Positions 1 to 14,886 of a stretch of DNA of 64,000 bases are shown piece after piece. How positions within the stretch are numbered: position 1 is the stretch's first letter; every line of letters begins with the position of its first letter. The notes beneath the pieces are model-generated. The model was not told where the DNA came from and made no database searches. It saw only the letters and a list, made by a program, of their open reading frames with translations. The stretch is taken from contig OY855912.1 in NCBI GenBank assembly GCA_963693305.1, positions 6,746,001 to 6,810,000 on the forward strand. Direction: 5' to 3'. The DNA is from Meandrina meandrites (Eukaryota > Cnidaria > Anthozoa > Scleractinia > Meandrinidae). The position numbers and the translations under genes are program-made.

Positions 1-1680
1 GCCTTTAGTGACAGGTTCTAAAATTGAAATTGACGAGTGCACTTTATTGGGTTCCTCACGTATGCACGTAGGTGCAAAACAAATCTTAGTCAAACTTTTT
101 ACAACGTTTACTGTACACTAATTCGTAATACACCTCTAGGACCTCTATGAGTTATTCAATGTAAAAAGAACCTTGACCTTGTTTTTATTACTACAAAACC
201 ATCAGAGCAAGAAAATCAACACAAGGCAAAAACAGAAAACAAAGTGAACTCACTGCTTAACACAGTAAACAAAATGAACTCACGGCACGGCAAACTGAGA
301 AAATCACGGCGGCAAAACAAACTCTGCAAATTGATGGTGCCGGTTATGTAAGTCATTTTAAAGCAGTTTTTGTGTAAGAATTGTGGCAGTTTGTGATTTG
401 GAAACTGGTGCACGCTAACTTAGAATAAGCTTACAATGTTGTTCTGACTGTTTTGAACTGTCTTCCTTTTCGTTGCGGTTTGGTTGCATGATTTACTAAT
501 TCTGTTTCATCGTACGCGTTGCTATTAAAATGCCTAAGAGAATTTTATGTAGAGAACTGAATGAATTTTCTTCATTTCTGGTAAGTAAATATGTGGTAGG
601 TTAAGTCTGAACCCACTCAGCCTAGCACAGGTAACTCGAAACGAAACCGGCAAATTCAACACACTCACTAATAAGCAGAGATAAGAGAAACAAAACAAAT
701 GCAAGCGAGCCGAAATCGTGATTTTGATCTGTGAAGCTAAATAATTTGTTTTCAAAATCCAATAATGAACATCACAGTTAACTCCACTAACTAAAACTGA
801 AAATAATTAGTCTAAACAAAATATTTACTAAACAAAATAAATGTGTGAAATGTACAAACATGAACAGGCTTGATAAATATTTACGTGAAGATCTGAAAAC
901 CTACACAACTTCAAATTCATTCATTAATGAAATATATAAATTCTCTCAATATAAAATTAGGCTTATGCTTAGTGCATACATTTACGTTTGTTACCTCATT
1001 ATTGAAGAAGGCTTATAAATTCTGTAGGGCAAAGCTTTCAAACCAGCCCAATAATATCGGACACGAACACGGCAGTCTCGTTGAAGGCTTAGTCCAACAC
1101 CAGCGACATATTCATTATATGAATTATCACCGAACAACAATTTCTTCCTTTCCATCGGTGTAGCCTTTAACAGTCTTTTATCCTTCACTTCAGTGAACTT
1201 GATCGGCTCTGAATTCACTTTTGTTTGAGCTCAATTCAGTGATATTCAGCCTTGCTCAGCCGCAGGTCGAACCCTGGACATCGCGCTCTTTTTGACTTGT
1301 TATCCAGTATATCATGTTCAAATCGGCAATTATTTCGGATCTTCCCGTTAAGAGGTTGTCCTAAATCATTTGGCATAAGTTTCCATGATGTGCATGAGTA
1401 AATAAAGCGAGAAATACTCGCGAAAATTGATGTTCGCCAGCAGCTTTCTTCGCATCTTTCATTCAGCTTTAAAGGTGAACAGCGTACCAAAGATTTACCG
1501 CCTTTTCGAACAATCGCTTCGTTTAAGTTGAAATGAAATGTCCAGATCATTTATTTAACATGTGAAAAAAACTAAACTAAATACTGTATTTCTAAAATAG
1601 ATTTAGCTAAGCCTAAAAGCAGAGCTTGCGGGTTATTTACCTTGCCCTTTATTTAAATCTGAATTTACGCGATGATAAAA
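1..1680. other. No gene recognised
   Basis: AT-rich sequence with only short unrelated frames on either strand. Confidence 0.5.
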
Positions 1681-1924
1681 TTATCAGGCTAAGTAAAAAC
1701 TGAGTACTTGAGCCCGCGATCAATTGGAAAACCATTACCTGGTCAGCGGTCAACTTCCAAAAAAGACGTCCCCTCGATTAGCTCTACGCCTGAGCCCGCG
1801 ATATGGTCATGTGATACTGGTCAGCGGATACCTTGTTTTGACAGCTGTCAATTGACCATGACATGGAAGTTCAATATCAAAGATTTAACAGTAACCAAAG
1901 CGGTAATTGTTCTGTGACTCCCCT

Positions 1925-2062
1925 CCCCCTCCCCCAGAGTCTGTACGGACGGACGGACGGACGTACGGTCACGTCATTACCAATTTTCTCGGCTTGGTGG
2001 TTTACCAAATTTTCTTACCCATGGTGCTCCGCTGGCGCGCTTCGCGCGCTGGAGCTCCGCTA
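1925..2062. repeat. Interspersed repeat with GGAC run and GC-rich hairpin
   Basis: CTGTACGGACGGACGGACGG is followed by CCATGGTGCTCCGCTGG, then GCGCGCTTCGCGCGC, which can fold into a tight hairpin, and GGAGCTCCGC. The composition differs sharply from the AT-rich surroundings. I believe this type recurs in cnidarian genomes, but have no search to confirm it. Confidence 0.5.
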
Positions 2063-2146
2063 AAATAAAAGTCTTATTGTTGCCGTTAGATCGGCCGTCC
2101 GTCAATACTCAAGGATCATCCTGTAGAATCCAGCCTGAATATGATC

Positions 2147-2165
2147 GGGGGGGGGGGGGGGGGGG
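2147..2165. repeat. G19 homopolymer
   Basis: Nineteen G in a row in AT-rich DNA. Confidence 0.9.
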
Positions 2166-2969
2166 TTAGCGGTGGAGAAGGTGTCCCCGCCTGAGCTGCG
2201 GTGTGAGGCAGTTGCCTCGCCTCCTCACTTGCGAAAATAGTACTGCGTTCACATAACGTTTAGACAACAATTACATATAAAGACTGCATTAGTACAAGTT
2301 TCATTTCACATTTCATAGCTCGTTGATTTGTTCTAGGCTGTCAGCAAAACAAATACCCAGAGTGGTCATAATCACCCGCTGTAGAACGGATTTAAGTGAG
2401 TCAATGATTCCATATTATACCTCACCCAGAGAAACGGGAAACGTGAACATTGAATGTCATCAAATACCCCCACTCGCTGGACGTGTGGTGACGCCAGCTC
2501 AGGCATGTACAAATAAATACCATTCTATATTCACACGACGTTTCAAAAAACGCAACGACGTTTAACTCTAGAATACCTCAACTTGGTATTTTTACCCTGC
2601 TACTAGCATTATATTACACACCTTTGCCAGAGTAGCTAGTAAAACGGTAGTGTTTCTTTTGGTATCACAGGAAATAATGATCTGGGCTATAGCTGTTCCG
2701 ATCAGGTGGGCCGGCATATTAAATAGGTGTTGCTTACCTCCCGACTAAAATAATCATTAGCATAAATACAAAACCTCGACAACAAAATGCTATCATTTAT
2801 AACCAAACGCGTTTTGGTTCCCTTGGCATTGCTCATTACATAGATAGACGTCTTTTGTGCTAATTCTTGCACTGATTTCACTAAGGTCAATCACCAGCCA
2901 AATATTATACTCCTAAAAATTGCCGGGTATAAAGGACTGCTTGGGAATCTGATTCCAATCCCGTACGGT

Positions 2970-2994
2970 GGGGGGGGGGGGGGGGGGGGGGGGG
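2970..2994. repeat. G25 homopolymer
   Basis: Twenty-five G in a row. Confidence 0.9.
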
Positions 2995-3424
2995 TGGTTG
3001 AAAAGATAAAAAAATGTACACGAAACAATCAAACGACTGTAACCGGTCGATTACACGGACGACAACCTTCCTTGCCAGGGTTATCGGTGGAAGCCGCAAC
3101 AGTTTGGCACTATAGTGAGAAGTTCTAATCTTTTGGATTGATTGGTCGTTTTCAAATAATTCATCATAATTCATCATTCTTTCGATCAGTCTTGTGCACT
3201 CATCCACCCTGCATGTTATTTTCATATTTGTGTTTTTAAAACTGTCTAAACCCACACACTCATTTCTGAACATTTCAGAAATTTTTTAGAATGAAAATTA
3301 CTTTCCAAAGAGCTAATATTGAAGGCAAATATTAATAATTAATAATTATTATTTAATTATCCTGCTATTTTAACATGTACATATGTACCTATTTTGTATT
3401 TTTTTGGCTTTTATTTATAGTTGA

Positions 3425-3673
3425 TGTGATGTCTTACAAGATTTTATCAACTTAATAAATGTTGATGAAAATGCACCCCGCCTCAGAAATGATGTTAAAA
3501 TGCAGGAAATGGCACTTGAGAGAACCCAAATTTGCAAACTTTTCTGGGAGGGCAAGCACGAAGACCCACCAGAGGCTCCGGCGCTAAAATACTTCCTACA
3601 ACATAAAAGAACCCCCCTCAACAGAATCCACCCTAAGGGCCTGAATTTACCTCATTTATTTCCTTTGCACTGA
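3425..3673 (+). other. Unrecognised open frame, possible exon
   Basis: From after a TGA at 3422 the plus frame stays open for about 80 codons to the TGA ending at about 3673. It reads like a protein: NVDENAPRLRNDVKMQEMAL, then ICKLFWEGKHEDPPEAPALK and TPLNRIHPKGLNLP. There is no good start codon; an acceptor-like TTACAAG lies at 3434-3440. It could be a terminal exon, a pseudogene piece or a mobile-element fragment. No family was recognised. Confidence 0.3.
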
Positions 3674-3679
3674 CTACAT

Positions 3680-6600
3680 CTGACTACAAAATTCTCTTGT
3701 CAGTGTCTTGTAGCTGAATTAATGGTTGCCTTCGCTTCCCTGAAAGAAAGAACACATCCATTTCCACTGAGTTGCAAAAGTCTCGCATATCAGGCAGGAT
3801 CTTAAATATTTTACTGGAAACGTTCCCAGCGACTTCCCGAGCAACACCAGCACCATGCTCTAACCTTGTTGCATACAAGGTCGTCGCCTTGTCGTTTTGC
3901 ACTTATGTTTGCCACAGTTGTTGAAGTGAAAAATATCGCTGTTACGACTTAACACATTACCCTTCTCAGGACTTGAACCAATTTCGTATCCCCATTAGCG
4001 CTTATGGTCACCCGCGCAACCCTCGCGATACATTCAAATAGCGCGTAACAGCGAACTCGCATTTATTAGGCTTAAGTATTTATAGCCGAAACGTCTACGA
4101 AACAATGTAAAAAGAGTCAGTGACAATCCGTCTAACGTGAAATATGTCAACTCCCGCCTCACAGGCTAGACGTATTCGTTATTTAAAGTGTTTCGCATCT
4201 ATGGTGCATCACTGAATTACAAGGCTAATTACCAGGGCCGTGTTGATGTTGGGCACCCTCCCATGCACTGCATCCCCCTATTGAAAATTATTCAGGCTGG
4301 ACTCCACGGGATGATTCTTGAATATTGACTGTAGAGTGATCAAACGGCAGCAATAAAGCTTTTTTATCTCTTTGTTGCTTTAATCTAAAAAGGAAGATCT
4401 TGGAAAATAACGATATGAATTGAATAAGGAAAAGCGAAGCACTTCCGGCACAGAAGTAAAAGGCGTTTACACGCAACCATTTTGCAAACGGTGGTCTATT
4501 TGAACTGACTTAAATTTCTTTTTCTAGTCAGTCCAACTGTGTGCAATTTTAAGCTCAAATTAAAATAATAGCAACAAAATACCTTAACCAGATACCAAAA
4601 AGGTACGGTGCTTGCTTCTTACTTTGTCACGGCAGTGGTTGTCAATTTCAGGTGAAATTGTCCTTGTGAATAAATTAGCCGCCACGGGACAAATGGCGGT
4701 TTTTGAAATGACGGTTTGTCTCCTGAACCGGTTTATCTTCCTCTGCTTCTCAGTTCGAAGCTGATTTAAAGCAAAAATACTATGCATGGCTGTTACGTTG
4801 ATCACTTGAGACTGGAGTGTTTAATTTTCAAGAACGAATGAAAAAGAGATGTCACTTCAAGACGAGGAAATTAATGACACATGGCGTCAAGAAAATCGTT
4901 TAACTAACTTCACCGCGGGCTTGGGTTTTATCGTGAATGAAGAATACAACGCTTAAAATGCTTCAGCAACATCAAGGTAAGCATGTCTACGTTTTTATTA
5001 GACACAGTTAAGTTCGCGTCGGGAAGAATTCAACCTTTGCGTGAAATGTTTTCATAAACGGCGGTATCTCCACGATTACTAATTGACGAATTTTAGGCAA
5101 CTTCGAAATTCGAAAACATCGCACGAAATCATTTCCCCAGCTAATCCTTCTAAAGTCGTAAAGAACAGTCCTTTGACTTGCAAATACCGAATTTTTGACC
5201 AATTATTTCGCTTCGCACATACTTAAATTAGACGATAAGTTTAACCAATTTTGAACCCTATTAAAAGTGTGTCAAATAAATTTAATTATATTTTGTAAAT
5301 AAAAGGACACGAAGGACTAAAATTGCTTTCCACGTACTTATTTGATGTCATTCTACAACATTTGGCCGGTATTTTCCTTCCAGAGTGCTTTATTTTTTCA
5401 CGCGAAGCTACGAAACTCGGCATAAATTTTGAGCTCCGAAAGTGGCAATATGGCGGTTTTCAAGGATTATCGATTTTCTCGAAAACAAATCGATATTCAG
5501 CCAAACTAAGTATGCTGGTATTTGTTTCTCACAAAGACCTACTTATGGTAAGAATATAAGCGAAATCCATTTTTCGACACTTGCCGTCTTTTGTCTGACC
5601 GTTGGTAACATTGGCTCTTAACACTATAGTGAAAGGTGAAAATGAATAAAGGAAAGTTGCACAAGGAAGAACTAATCATTACTTTTGGCCATTAGGTCGG
5701 AAGGGAGCCTGAAGCACTTGCAAGATTTCAATCTTCACAAAACCAGATCATCCTTATTTTTAATTTCTTAGTTTGTAATAGGCGTAGCTCGCTGTAAAAA
5801 TCTTTCAATCTTCTATCAGATGACGTTATTGTTCTTTATTTTGTCTGTTGTACTGAACTATTATTTTGCGGTTTCATTCAACGCGGTCATTTTGCATGTC
5901 ACAAAAAAGGACTTGTACGTCAGCAGATCAATCGAAGCATCGAAATCTCAATGGAAATGATGAAAATGCTAGCAAAAGTCTCAAGGAATGAGCGTTTTAA
6001 ATGTATAGAAAAACAATAGCTTGATAAGCGAGTAAAATTGTGAAGATTACCGAGGACGAGGTCTGCGCTACCAGCCAAAACTTTAAAAATGAAAATAAAA
6101 GAATAAAAACGACAAATAATTAATTTGGGGACTGAAGTGGGTTTCAGCTTTCCGTTGGAAATCAGCTGCCTCGGGCGAAAATTATTTGTTCTATAATGTA
6201 AAATACCCAAAAGAGAGGGCAAAAAAGATCGTATTTGATAGGTTGTCTAAGCAAAAGTGGATTTTAAACGTGCGCTTAAGATTTACCGACGCTCTCTGAC
6301 AGAAACTGTGGCAGAAAAAAACAAAGCAGTTCCGGAGAACAAAAACGTTGACAGACTGCTGAACGTTTTTCTGCCTTTCCCATTTGTGATCTTGTCGTAA
6401 GTAAACATTGTTTGACAAACATGAAGTCTCTACATTGGCGACGTCATTTATGCCAACTTGACCCCTCCCCCTCCGAGACGCCGTATTTCTTGCGCGATTG
6501 AAATCTTTCTTCGGTACTGCGAATTTGTTGTTTTGTGAGCTGATCAATTTTAATTCTGTTTGTTTTTATTGCTTAAGCAAAAGTAAGTGCCAAAGACCTT

Positions 6601-9600
6601 AGGATTATCAAGCTTAGCATCTAGCAAGTTGAGTTTTCAAGTTGAGTTTTCGCATAGTAAACACAGACAGCAAACTAGTTCGAATTCAGCTGATTATGGA
6701 CACATCATGCATGGCTTAATTTAAAAACCTCCAAACGTACACAACATTTTGGAATTTTCTGCGGGAAAAATTTGATTTTGTTCGACACGTGAACGTTAGT
6801 GAGTGAATTTGGATCGAGCTCTAAGAAAATCATGTTTTCCCTCGCTTTGAGAGGGATTCATTTTAGAACCTGTTTTCATTCGATGCAAAATTATCGTCAT
6901 TTGCCAAAACACTCATTCGCATAGCCTTCCCTCCTTAGAAGAATAAAAGATAGAAAACTAATGACTTACATACCGACTGTTAGTGCGTTTTAGATGATAT
7001 TTTTGACGTGAACAACTCTGCAACACTCCTGCTTGACATGAGCTTATTAGGACTCAGCCCAAATCTTTTGCGAATTCGACTTCGCAGAGCAGGTGCTCGA
7101 AGCGGATGTCGATGATAACAGAAGTTGAATCGACACTCCTTAATCACTTACTTGCGATGTCAAGATACTTTGATTAAATGGCCACGCAAACAACATACTC
7201 AAGTGCTTCTGGGTTCTGTACAAATGGGAACGCGCTCAGCCAGAGCAGCATTCAAAAGGCCAGCTACAAAAATCCTTAACTGTCATGATCCATCACCAGG
7301 GTCATGCAGAGCCTCTTGAAACTAAATTACAAGTAATCGAAAGCCCCTCTATTTAATGGAATATGACCCGAGGTAAAAACATTTCCAATCTATCAAAGTT
7401 AACGTTAAGGGCGGGGACAAGCGAACGAAAAATTTATCACAAGATGCCATTGATTGTGGATAAAGGAAGAGAAGAACACAGTACGCCGTTGAACTAGAAC
7501 GTAAACATCCTTTTTTTCGTCTTGTTTTTGTATTATTAAGTCAAAAAAGTTGTTCGCGTTTCTAATTACTCGTGCTATTTGGTCAGTGGTTTAAAATCAC
7601 GCCGTTGTGCACAAGATATTCGTTAACCAAAAGAAAACAAAACAGTTTTAGGCAGAGATAATTAAAATGGCAAAAACTAAAATTAAAGCTCTTTTCATTT
7701 ATCATGACAAGCCTGTCCCTGAGCGTTGCAATATTTACACTAAGGCATACCTCCCAAACTGTAAATACCGCTGCCTCAGAATCAGATTTTATTTCCCGCA
7801 GGGGAAACCCAAAATAACCTCTTGTAACAAAAGCGAAATCTTCGAATAATAACTTATCAACACCTACATGTGCGTTAACTCTGACGCCGATGATCTTAAA
7901 CATATTACACACTTCCCTCCAAGTTTTGAAAATAAACGGATAAAATATAGTGGCTGATTCGTCAGTTCAGAGGCGAGTTATGCTCTCAAGGGACACCATG
8001 AGTGTGGAGGAAAATTGTTTATCCTCCAGTCCTTTGTTTTCATCTTGCCCGTAATATGTTTTACAGTTTTTGAAAATGCCCCCACTCGGTGTCTAATTTT
8101 ATTCAGTGCCCGGGAACTAGTTACCTTGCTGAGTAAATGAAACGCGGTTTTTCATCCCCAGTCCCGTGATTTTCTTTTTTTCACTGGAGTGCACTGTGAA
8201 AGAGATGAGCATTCATATGCCAAGAAAACCCAACAAAGAGTGAGAAGGAAACAAAAGAAAATATCCGCCTAGCAATATAGTTTGCAAGAAAAAAAATCCG
8301 AACAAACTTACTAAGAGATCCAATGAGATTCACATGAAGAAGCAGTATCACGAGATGTCTTCTAAGTTCATGTAAGTTTTTGTGGAAACTATGCTAGAAT
8401 TATAAAGGTGCACTCACTGACCATCAAAATAACCTTTAAACGACAAACAAGGCATAAATACACTCTCTAAGATGTAAACAAACCATAATCAATGGTTTTT
8501 AGTGATTTTCCTCCAAGTAACACTGTCAAACTTGAAGACGCCGGCCCGACGTTTTCAAGTTTTAGAGCACTTCTTTCCTACCCGTCGGTAGCCAAACCAG
8601 TTTTAAACAACTTTCGTCATCAATGCAGTGCATTTTTAGCAAGGTTAAGCAACTATTAGTGGATTTCCAATTAATACCAACACCTTCATTGGATTTTCAA
8701 GCAGCAGTAAATCTCGGTGAGACTGCCCATCCGAAGCCTGTATCGACCTACACTTCATGTAAGTATGATGCAAATAACACACCTTATTTTCAGGAGTTGC
8801 CGAGGATTTCAATTATCGCCTGCTGCAGTAACTAATATGTCAGACAAACACTTATAACCCAACGAGTGTTGCACAGTCAAGAAAAGACAAAAGTCTAGGA
8901 TGTGCGGCAACAACTCAAGTAAGTCATTCTTAATGGTAATGAGTTTATAACTTAGCATCTTAGCAGTTTTGTTTTGTTTTGATTTAATTTTTGTAACAAA
9001 TTATCTCGGCGCCAGCTTTCTCTTTCTTCCCTAAGCGAAATTCTTTTTTTTAATTCAAATCAGCGAACACAGGAAGAAAGATTCTCAAAGTAATTGATAA
9101 TCACTCGCCCATTTCCTCGTTCAATGGAGGTTTCTAGGCAATCAGTATAAATTAAGATAGAAAATATACACTTTTTTCAAGGAATAGCAACACGGTCATT
9201 TCCTTATATGCATGAGCAGAATCTAACAATACCGTAATATCCATACTCGCGGTTATTTATGTGACAGAAACAAAAATAAGGAAAATTATTTCATACCTTA
9301 GGGTTATCTTGATTTGCTGATCTGTTGTCAACCACCACGAGTCACCCACTTTGTTAAGTCTTCAGGGCATTTCTGAAAAGGTAAAAAAGGTAACCAGATA
9401 TTTCTATACAGCTGAATATTGCTGCACTACAAGTACAAGCGTGCACTTCCCATGAGGTGTTGTTTCTAACTAAATATACCAACGCCCGCGGCTGTTTCTA
9501 TCCACGCTCTGACGAAGCCAAAATAAAACCACAGGTGAAATAAAATGCAACAGAACAACTCAGTTGATAGCAGTAATAGCTAACGAAATAATCGTGGGAA

Positions 9601-12380
9601 AGTCCAGATACTGTTATTTAGCAAATGTCATGTCTTGATTTACATAAAACCGCCGCAGACAATCACCAACAACGAAAAAGGGATGTAATACGGAAATTGT
9701 CGCACGTTTCATGCATAAGATATTTTGCCGTATCATAAACGACGCGAGTTCCGTGCACGTTTTTGGAGACGATCTTTACAAATTATCAATAGATATATTA
9801 TTTTTATGACCCTTTGTTTGAAGGATCAACAAATCATGGTAAAATACAGAGAGAGTTGCTGGTTATTAAGAACGACGCAACTGAATATTTAATGTCGTAA
9901 GTTGCCTAAGGAGATTTCCAATTGACAACTCATAAATCAACGCATTTATTCGCAACTTGAAATAATGTTTTATGGAAAATAAAACCGCATTTTAATTCAT
10001 AAAGCCAGATTGTTATCTTAAAAATGAAAGAATCAATGTTAATCTACGGTAGTCACGAAATCTCGTTGCAAATAACTTTTTGAAAGTTTGAAAGAAAGTA
10101 AAAGGAAACTGGAACAGATTTTAAAAATGCTGACAACTTTTTTATCGCACCACACGGCTGTGTAAAACTATCAAATAGACGCTCTGTATCACAAACCGCA
10201 GTATTTGACGATCAAACATAAAGGTACCGTTACTTCCATGACAAAAATCGAAAAAGATGCATGTATGTGACATGTAAATCAGTTCAAATCAAATCAAACG
10301 AATGCTCAGTAACTTACAATGGCAAAGGTTATGGCGAACTGAAATATGTAGTTTTGTGTTTAAAAATCCTGGCTAGTGAGTCTGTTATGTCAACCATTTA
10401 AAATACTGCGACATATTTCCTATTTATTTTGACGATCCACTGGATTAAAAACTTAAACTTGTGCATGGGAAAAGCCTATAATTTCGATGAAATTGTCGGT
10501 AGAAAAGTGTTCACTTGACTATCACTTGACTATCAACAATTAATGGCACCGAGTCACATGTATGTGTGGGATTTCATGAAAAATAGTCGTAATACTGAGC
10601 ATAGCGTCATGCAATTGAATAATACTTACGTGATGCCATTTCATACTTCCTTTTAAACGACTGACAGACACACATGCATCGTTTGTACGGCGCATTACAA
10701 GCGCTGAAACTAAATCCTTAAAAGGAAACTGAGTCCACGATAGTCTTTCTGGGTCAGTGGCGTTGCTAAGCAACAAACGTCGGTATAGATTACTTTCACA
10801 AAGACATGATAACAATCATGAATTAACATCGATTTCATTATGGCCATTAGCACTTCCTATGTTGAACGTTTCCCATTGGTCAGGTGTGGCGGTCTGGAGA
10901 CTAGCCAGCTGCCTCGTTCCAGCGCTGAGCGCAAAAAGCGCGGGAATCAGTATCGCAACTTCACTTTGGTTTATGGATCAAAAACATTCTTGGAATTGTA
11001 ATCCAATGCCACAAGTCTCTCTTCTTGTACACTGTTCAGTCTTGTTTCAGTTATTAAGACATTTAGGTGAGATGTGAAAATGCCTTTTTGTGTATCAGTG
11101 ATCGTTTGATAATTTTGATTCGGTGGCGGATGCGGCTTAATGCTTGTTGGATCGCTTGGCTGTATACACGATATTTTCATGTGCTGACTTGTGCTGATTA
11201 ATGTTTACATAATTCAGACCTGCTATTAAAATCCCGAGTTAAAGTCTTTTGCTAGCAATCTTGCGCTTCGGAATCGAAATAATCATTTTGGAGGAAACTT
11301 TGGACGTGCTTGCCTTTTATATAAAGCTAAAAGGTGGCCATCGTATTGATTTAATAACAGTACGTCAATACAGACACTTTCTCGAGAGATATCCATCACT
11401 GAAGCGAAAAAGTTGTCATATGTTAAAACAGCGAGCTTTCCTTCCTGATAAGGCAACAAAACAAATACAGCTTTCTTGTGAATTAGGCACAAAGATGATA
11501 GCTACTCGTGTAAATGAAGGCCTAAGTAAACCAACATTTTAAACAAGTTGTGACTCGCACTACAAGCTATCGCAAAAAGTGCGATAAATCGCTTATCAAG
11601 CTACTTTTGCTCAACCTGTTTTGATATTTACTTCAGTTTTAGTTTCTACCGTTTTAAAACGAATACGACATGTGGACCAAGATTTTAATTATTATTTGTG
11701 GAGTTTTTTTCAAAATTCGTATTCGTTCGATTGCAGTTGTCTGCGCTTCACGAATAGAAATGATTAATATACAAATAACTTTGCAGATATACAAGCGGGT
11801 TAAGCGATCAAGATGAAACCTTTCTTTAAGACCGTTACAAAACTGTGTTTATAAACGTTCGGTGCTTCTTTGAAAGTTTTGTAGAAATAATGCGGCAAAG
11901 AACATCTGAAAAGTGTAAATTTTTACAATTTAAATTTTTCAATTCTTTAAAACGTAAATCAACCATACCTCATAATCGACAATAATGCCAGCTCATCGTT
12001 TTCAGCCGAAGTTCTTATCGGAACACTTCTTCCCATCTTCGTCAGAGTAATAAAAATACATTGCTAATAACAATTGTATTAATATTCATTGCCCCCTAAC
12101 TGACGCACGAGTCTGTGACGAAAATAAAAACAAAGAGAATTTGTTTTTGTTTTCTTTTTTGTTATGAGGAATAACGTTAAAACTTGCCTAACTCGTTTAC
12201 CTCAACCCTTTCAAACTTTTCGTATTTAGCCATTTTCTTTTCATATTTTTTGAGAGGCTGTCACCTTGGCATAACAAAAGAAGCCAGTAAGTTCATGGCG
12301 AATCATACACTAGATATTTCCTGTTTTCTCGCCCGCGCTTTCCATGTAATCAGTCTGGTGATATTTAAACGCTTTTTCGG
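3680..12380. other. 8.7 kb without a recognised gene
   Basis: Short frames only, none with a family signature. No tandem array or long inverted repeat was seen. Regulatory content cannot be judged from one sequence. Confidence 0.5.
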
Positions 12381-12387
12381 TCTGTAT

Positions 12388-12735
12388 GAGCTCATAGCTA
12401 TAAAGCATAAGCATGCTGCTTTAGTAATTTTAAGACTGTGTATAAATTTCAACATCTAACTGAAATTAATCAGGGTTTTCGGTTCTTCGGTAGAATTAAA
12501 CAGACTGCATTATTTTTTGGGAAAAAAGTGGTATTTTAAATTTTTTTTGGGGGTTGTTTGAGCACATAGCCTATAAACTACAAGGCACTATAAGCATAGT
12601 TATTTTAAGATTGTGTATAAATTTCAACATCTAACTGATTATCAATCAGGGTTTTTGGGTTCTTCGGTAGAATTTACCAGACTGAATTATCTTTTGGGAA
12701 AAAAAAAAAAAACTAAAATTTTTACGCTGCCTTGT
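12388..12735. repeat. 172-bp tandem duplication
   Basis: Units start at 12388 (GAGCTCATAG) and 12560 (GAGCACATAG) and share GTGTATAAATTTCAACATCT and GGTTCTTCGGTAGAATT. Diverged copies; A and T runs lie at the unit ends. Confidence 0.8.
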
Positions 12736-13471
12736 AGTCCCTGATTATAAGAATTAACTTGAAGGTAAACAGGCCACAAAAGAATCTTTTTGCAATTGTT
12801 TTTACAGTCGAACAAAGATGTCGCCAGCAAGGATTTTTTAATTTGTATTCCCTTGTATTCTTTTCGGCATTCTCTTCTCTTGCAAAATTAATGAAATTGA
12901 GAATGCAAAACGTGACTAATCTTGAACTAGCGGAAAATTCGTAGCAGTTGAAGTGGCTGAATTGACAACTTTCGAGGAAATCCTAGTTATGTTTCCATTA
13001 CAAGGAGATATTTTACACAGGAAGCACTTAATTGAAAAGTATTTTTAGAAAGGGTTTTACTTTAAAGCCCCTGTGTGCGTGCAGTAATACACTGGTCATT
13101 AATAAGCCGCGTATCAGTAAAAGACGCTTTACATATTAATCACATGGACGAAAATATCGAAAGAATCTGTCTTGTTTTGCTCTTCATGTTAGCCACAACA
13201 GGCGTTCCTCGCTTGAGCAGAAAAACGAAGACTTGACGACCATTAGAAACTTGATCCCATTCTTCAATGCACGATGAGTTCAATATTCAAATTAAGACTC
13301 GTATCCAACGTGACTTGAGTGAGTACACGTACGTATGACATGTACGCCATCACGCACCGGGCACATGACAGCAGGTGACCATAGGACATTTTAAGTTCAC
13401 CAGGACCGCTGAATGAAAAGACCTAAGACGCATTGGGTTAGTCTTAGGAAAGTACTGTTCTTCGTTCTGGG

Positions 13472-13501
13472 ATGCTTTACTTCCGCTCAGAAGTAAAGCA
13501 T
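13472..13501. other. Perfect 12-bp hairpin
   Basis: ATGCTTTACTTC, loop CGCTCA, GAAGTAAAGCAT. An isolated perfect inverted repeat with no neighbouring gene; function unknown. Confidence 0.6.
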
Positions 13502-14886
13502 GTGCAATAAAAACCGAACATCAGAATTTCTGGCATGGTGACTAAATACGGAATACGCTCGAGACTGGAGAGTTTGCAGCAACAGCTAAGTAAGAGCATG
13601 CGCTTTAGAGTTCTAGATCCAGGCGCTTGAGCAGACCAGAAAGTGACATGTCATGTCTGTTAGCCACCACAAAGTCCCAATAATTGAGCAATCGAATTAA
13701 AAAACAATTCAGTAAAGAGCTTTCACGACGAAGTTGTAGATATGAATAATAACAATCCGTACGACATGCAAAAAAAGAAGGAAATGTTCCGAAATTTGCA
13801 TGTTTCTGGCTGCCCCGCGTGTTGCGTGACGTGATGCGTGAACCTCATAATAAGACAGATGTTCAACGTAATAAAAATACATTGGACATATCAAACATTT
13901 AAAATTGTTTGCTTCATCAATTCAACTCACAATCTTAGGTTTTAATAATCATTCTACAGTAGTTAAATGCCATAATTAGTTTTCAAAATAGAAACGGTAC
14001 GATGCTATCTTTCCTTTGAATTCATTCATCGATCATCGCTTTAGTTCAGGCAGAAAACGATTGATCTCAATTTAATAATGTTACATTAAAAATGCGCTCG
14101 TATTCAAATGACTTGTATATGGTTCAGTTAGATAAATGTATTCCTCGCTTTTCTAAAACGAAAAATTAGCTCTTAAATCTGAGGAGTCCATAATCTTGGC
14201 GAAAAGACCGCATTTAACTAATTTGGGAGTCAAATATTCTCACCAAAATGCAAGAACTCCTGTTAGACGTGCGGAAGCAATTCTATGAATGGCCTCGCAC
14301 TCCAAACTGATGCATATATGCAAATAGAAAAACTGTTGATCCTTACTTTAAATGTTTGTTTTTTTGAACAAATTATGTCTTAAATATAGGGGGAAATCCA
14401 AGTTATATATTGCTTTTGATTTGCAGTGTCCTTTTTAATGGTGGTGTTTTCGACGCGGCGAAAAATCTTTTTCACGTCGGTTATTAAAGTAATATGCAGG
14501 GCAGCAAGCTACAAAGCAAAACAAAGCCAAAACAAAACTTTTAAGTATATATACAGAATGAAAATTTGCGTTTCGTGTAGTGGTCAAAAAAGAGGGCAAA
14601 AAAGAGAACGGTTCGATAATTTCGAAACACAAAATCCGAAGAAGCAAGCTGAAAGATTAGACATACCGGATTCCTGGTTTGAGCCTTGGAAACCATCAAT
14701 TGCTTTAAATTAAACTACTGTTGAGACGATGAATAAAATCTTGTTCAAGGCGCTATTTTTTATGATCCTTTTGTAATAATGTAACTTACTGCCCATGCAA
14801 CCAGGCCCGTCTCGTTTCCTTTCATTTCCCGCACTTGCCAGAGTTGACCTCGAGTTTACCTGGTGCACCACAAGTATATTTCCAGG

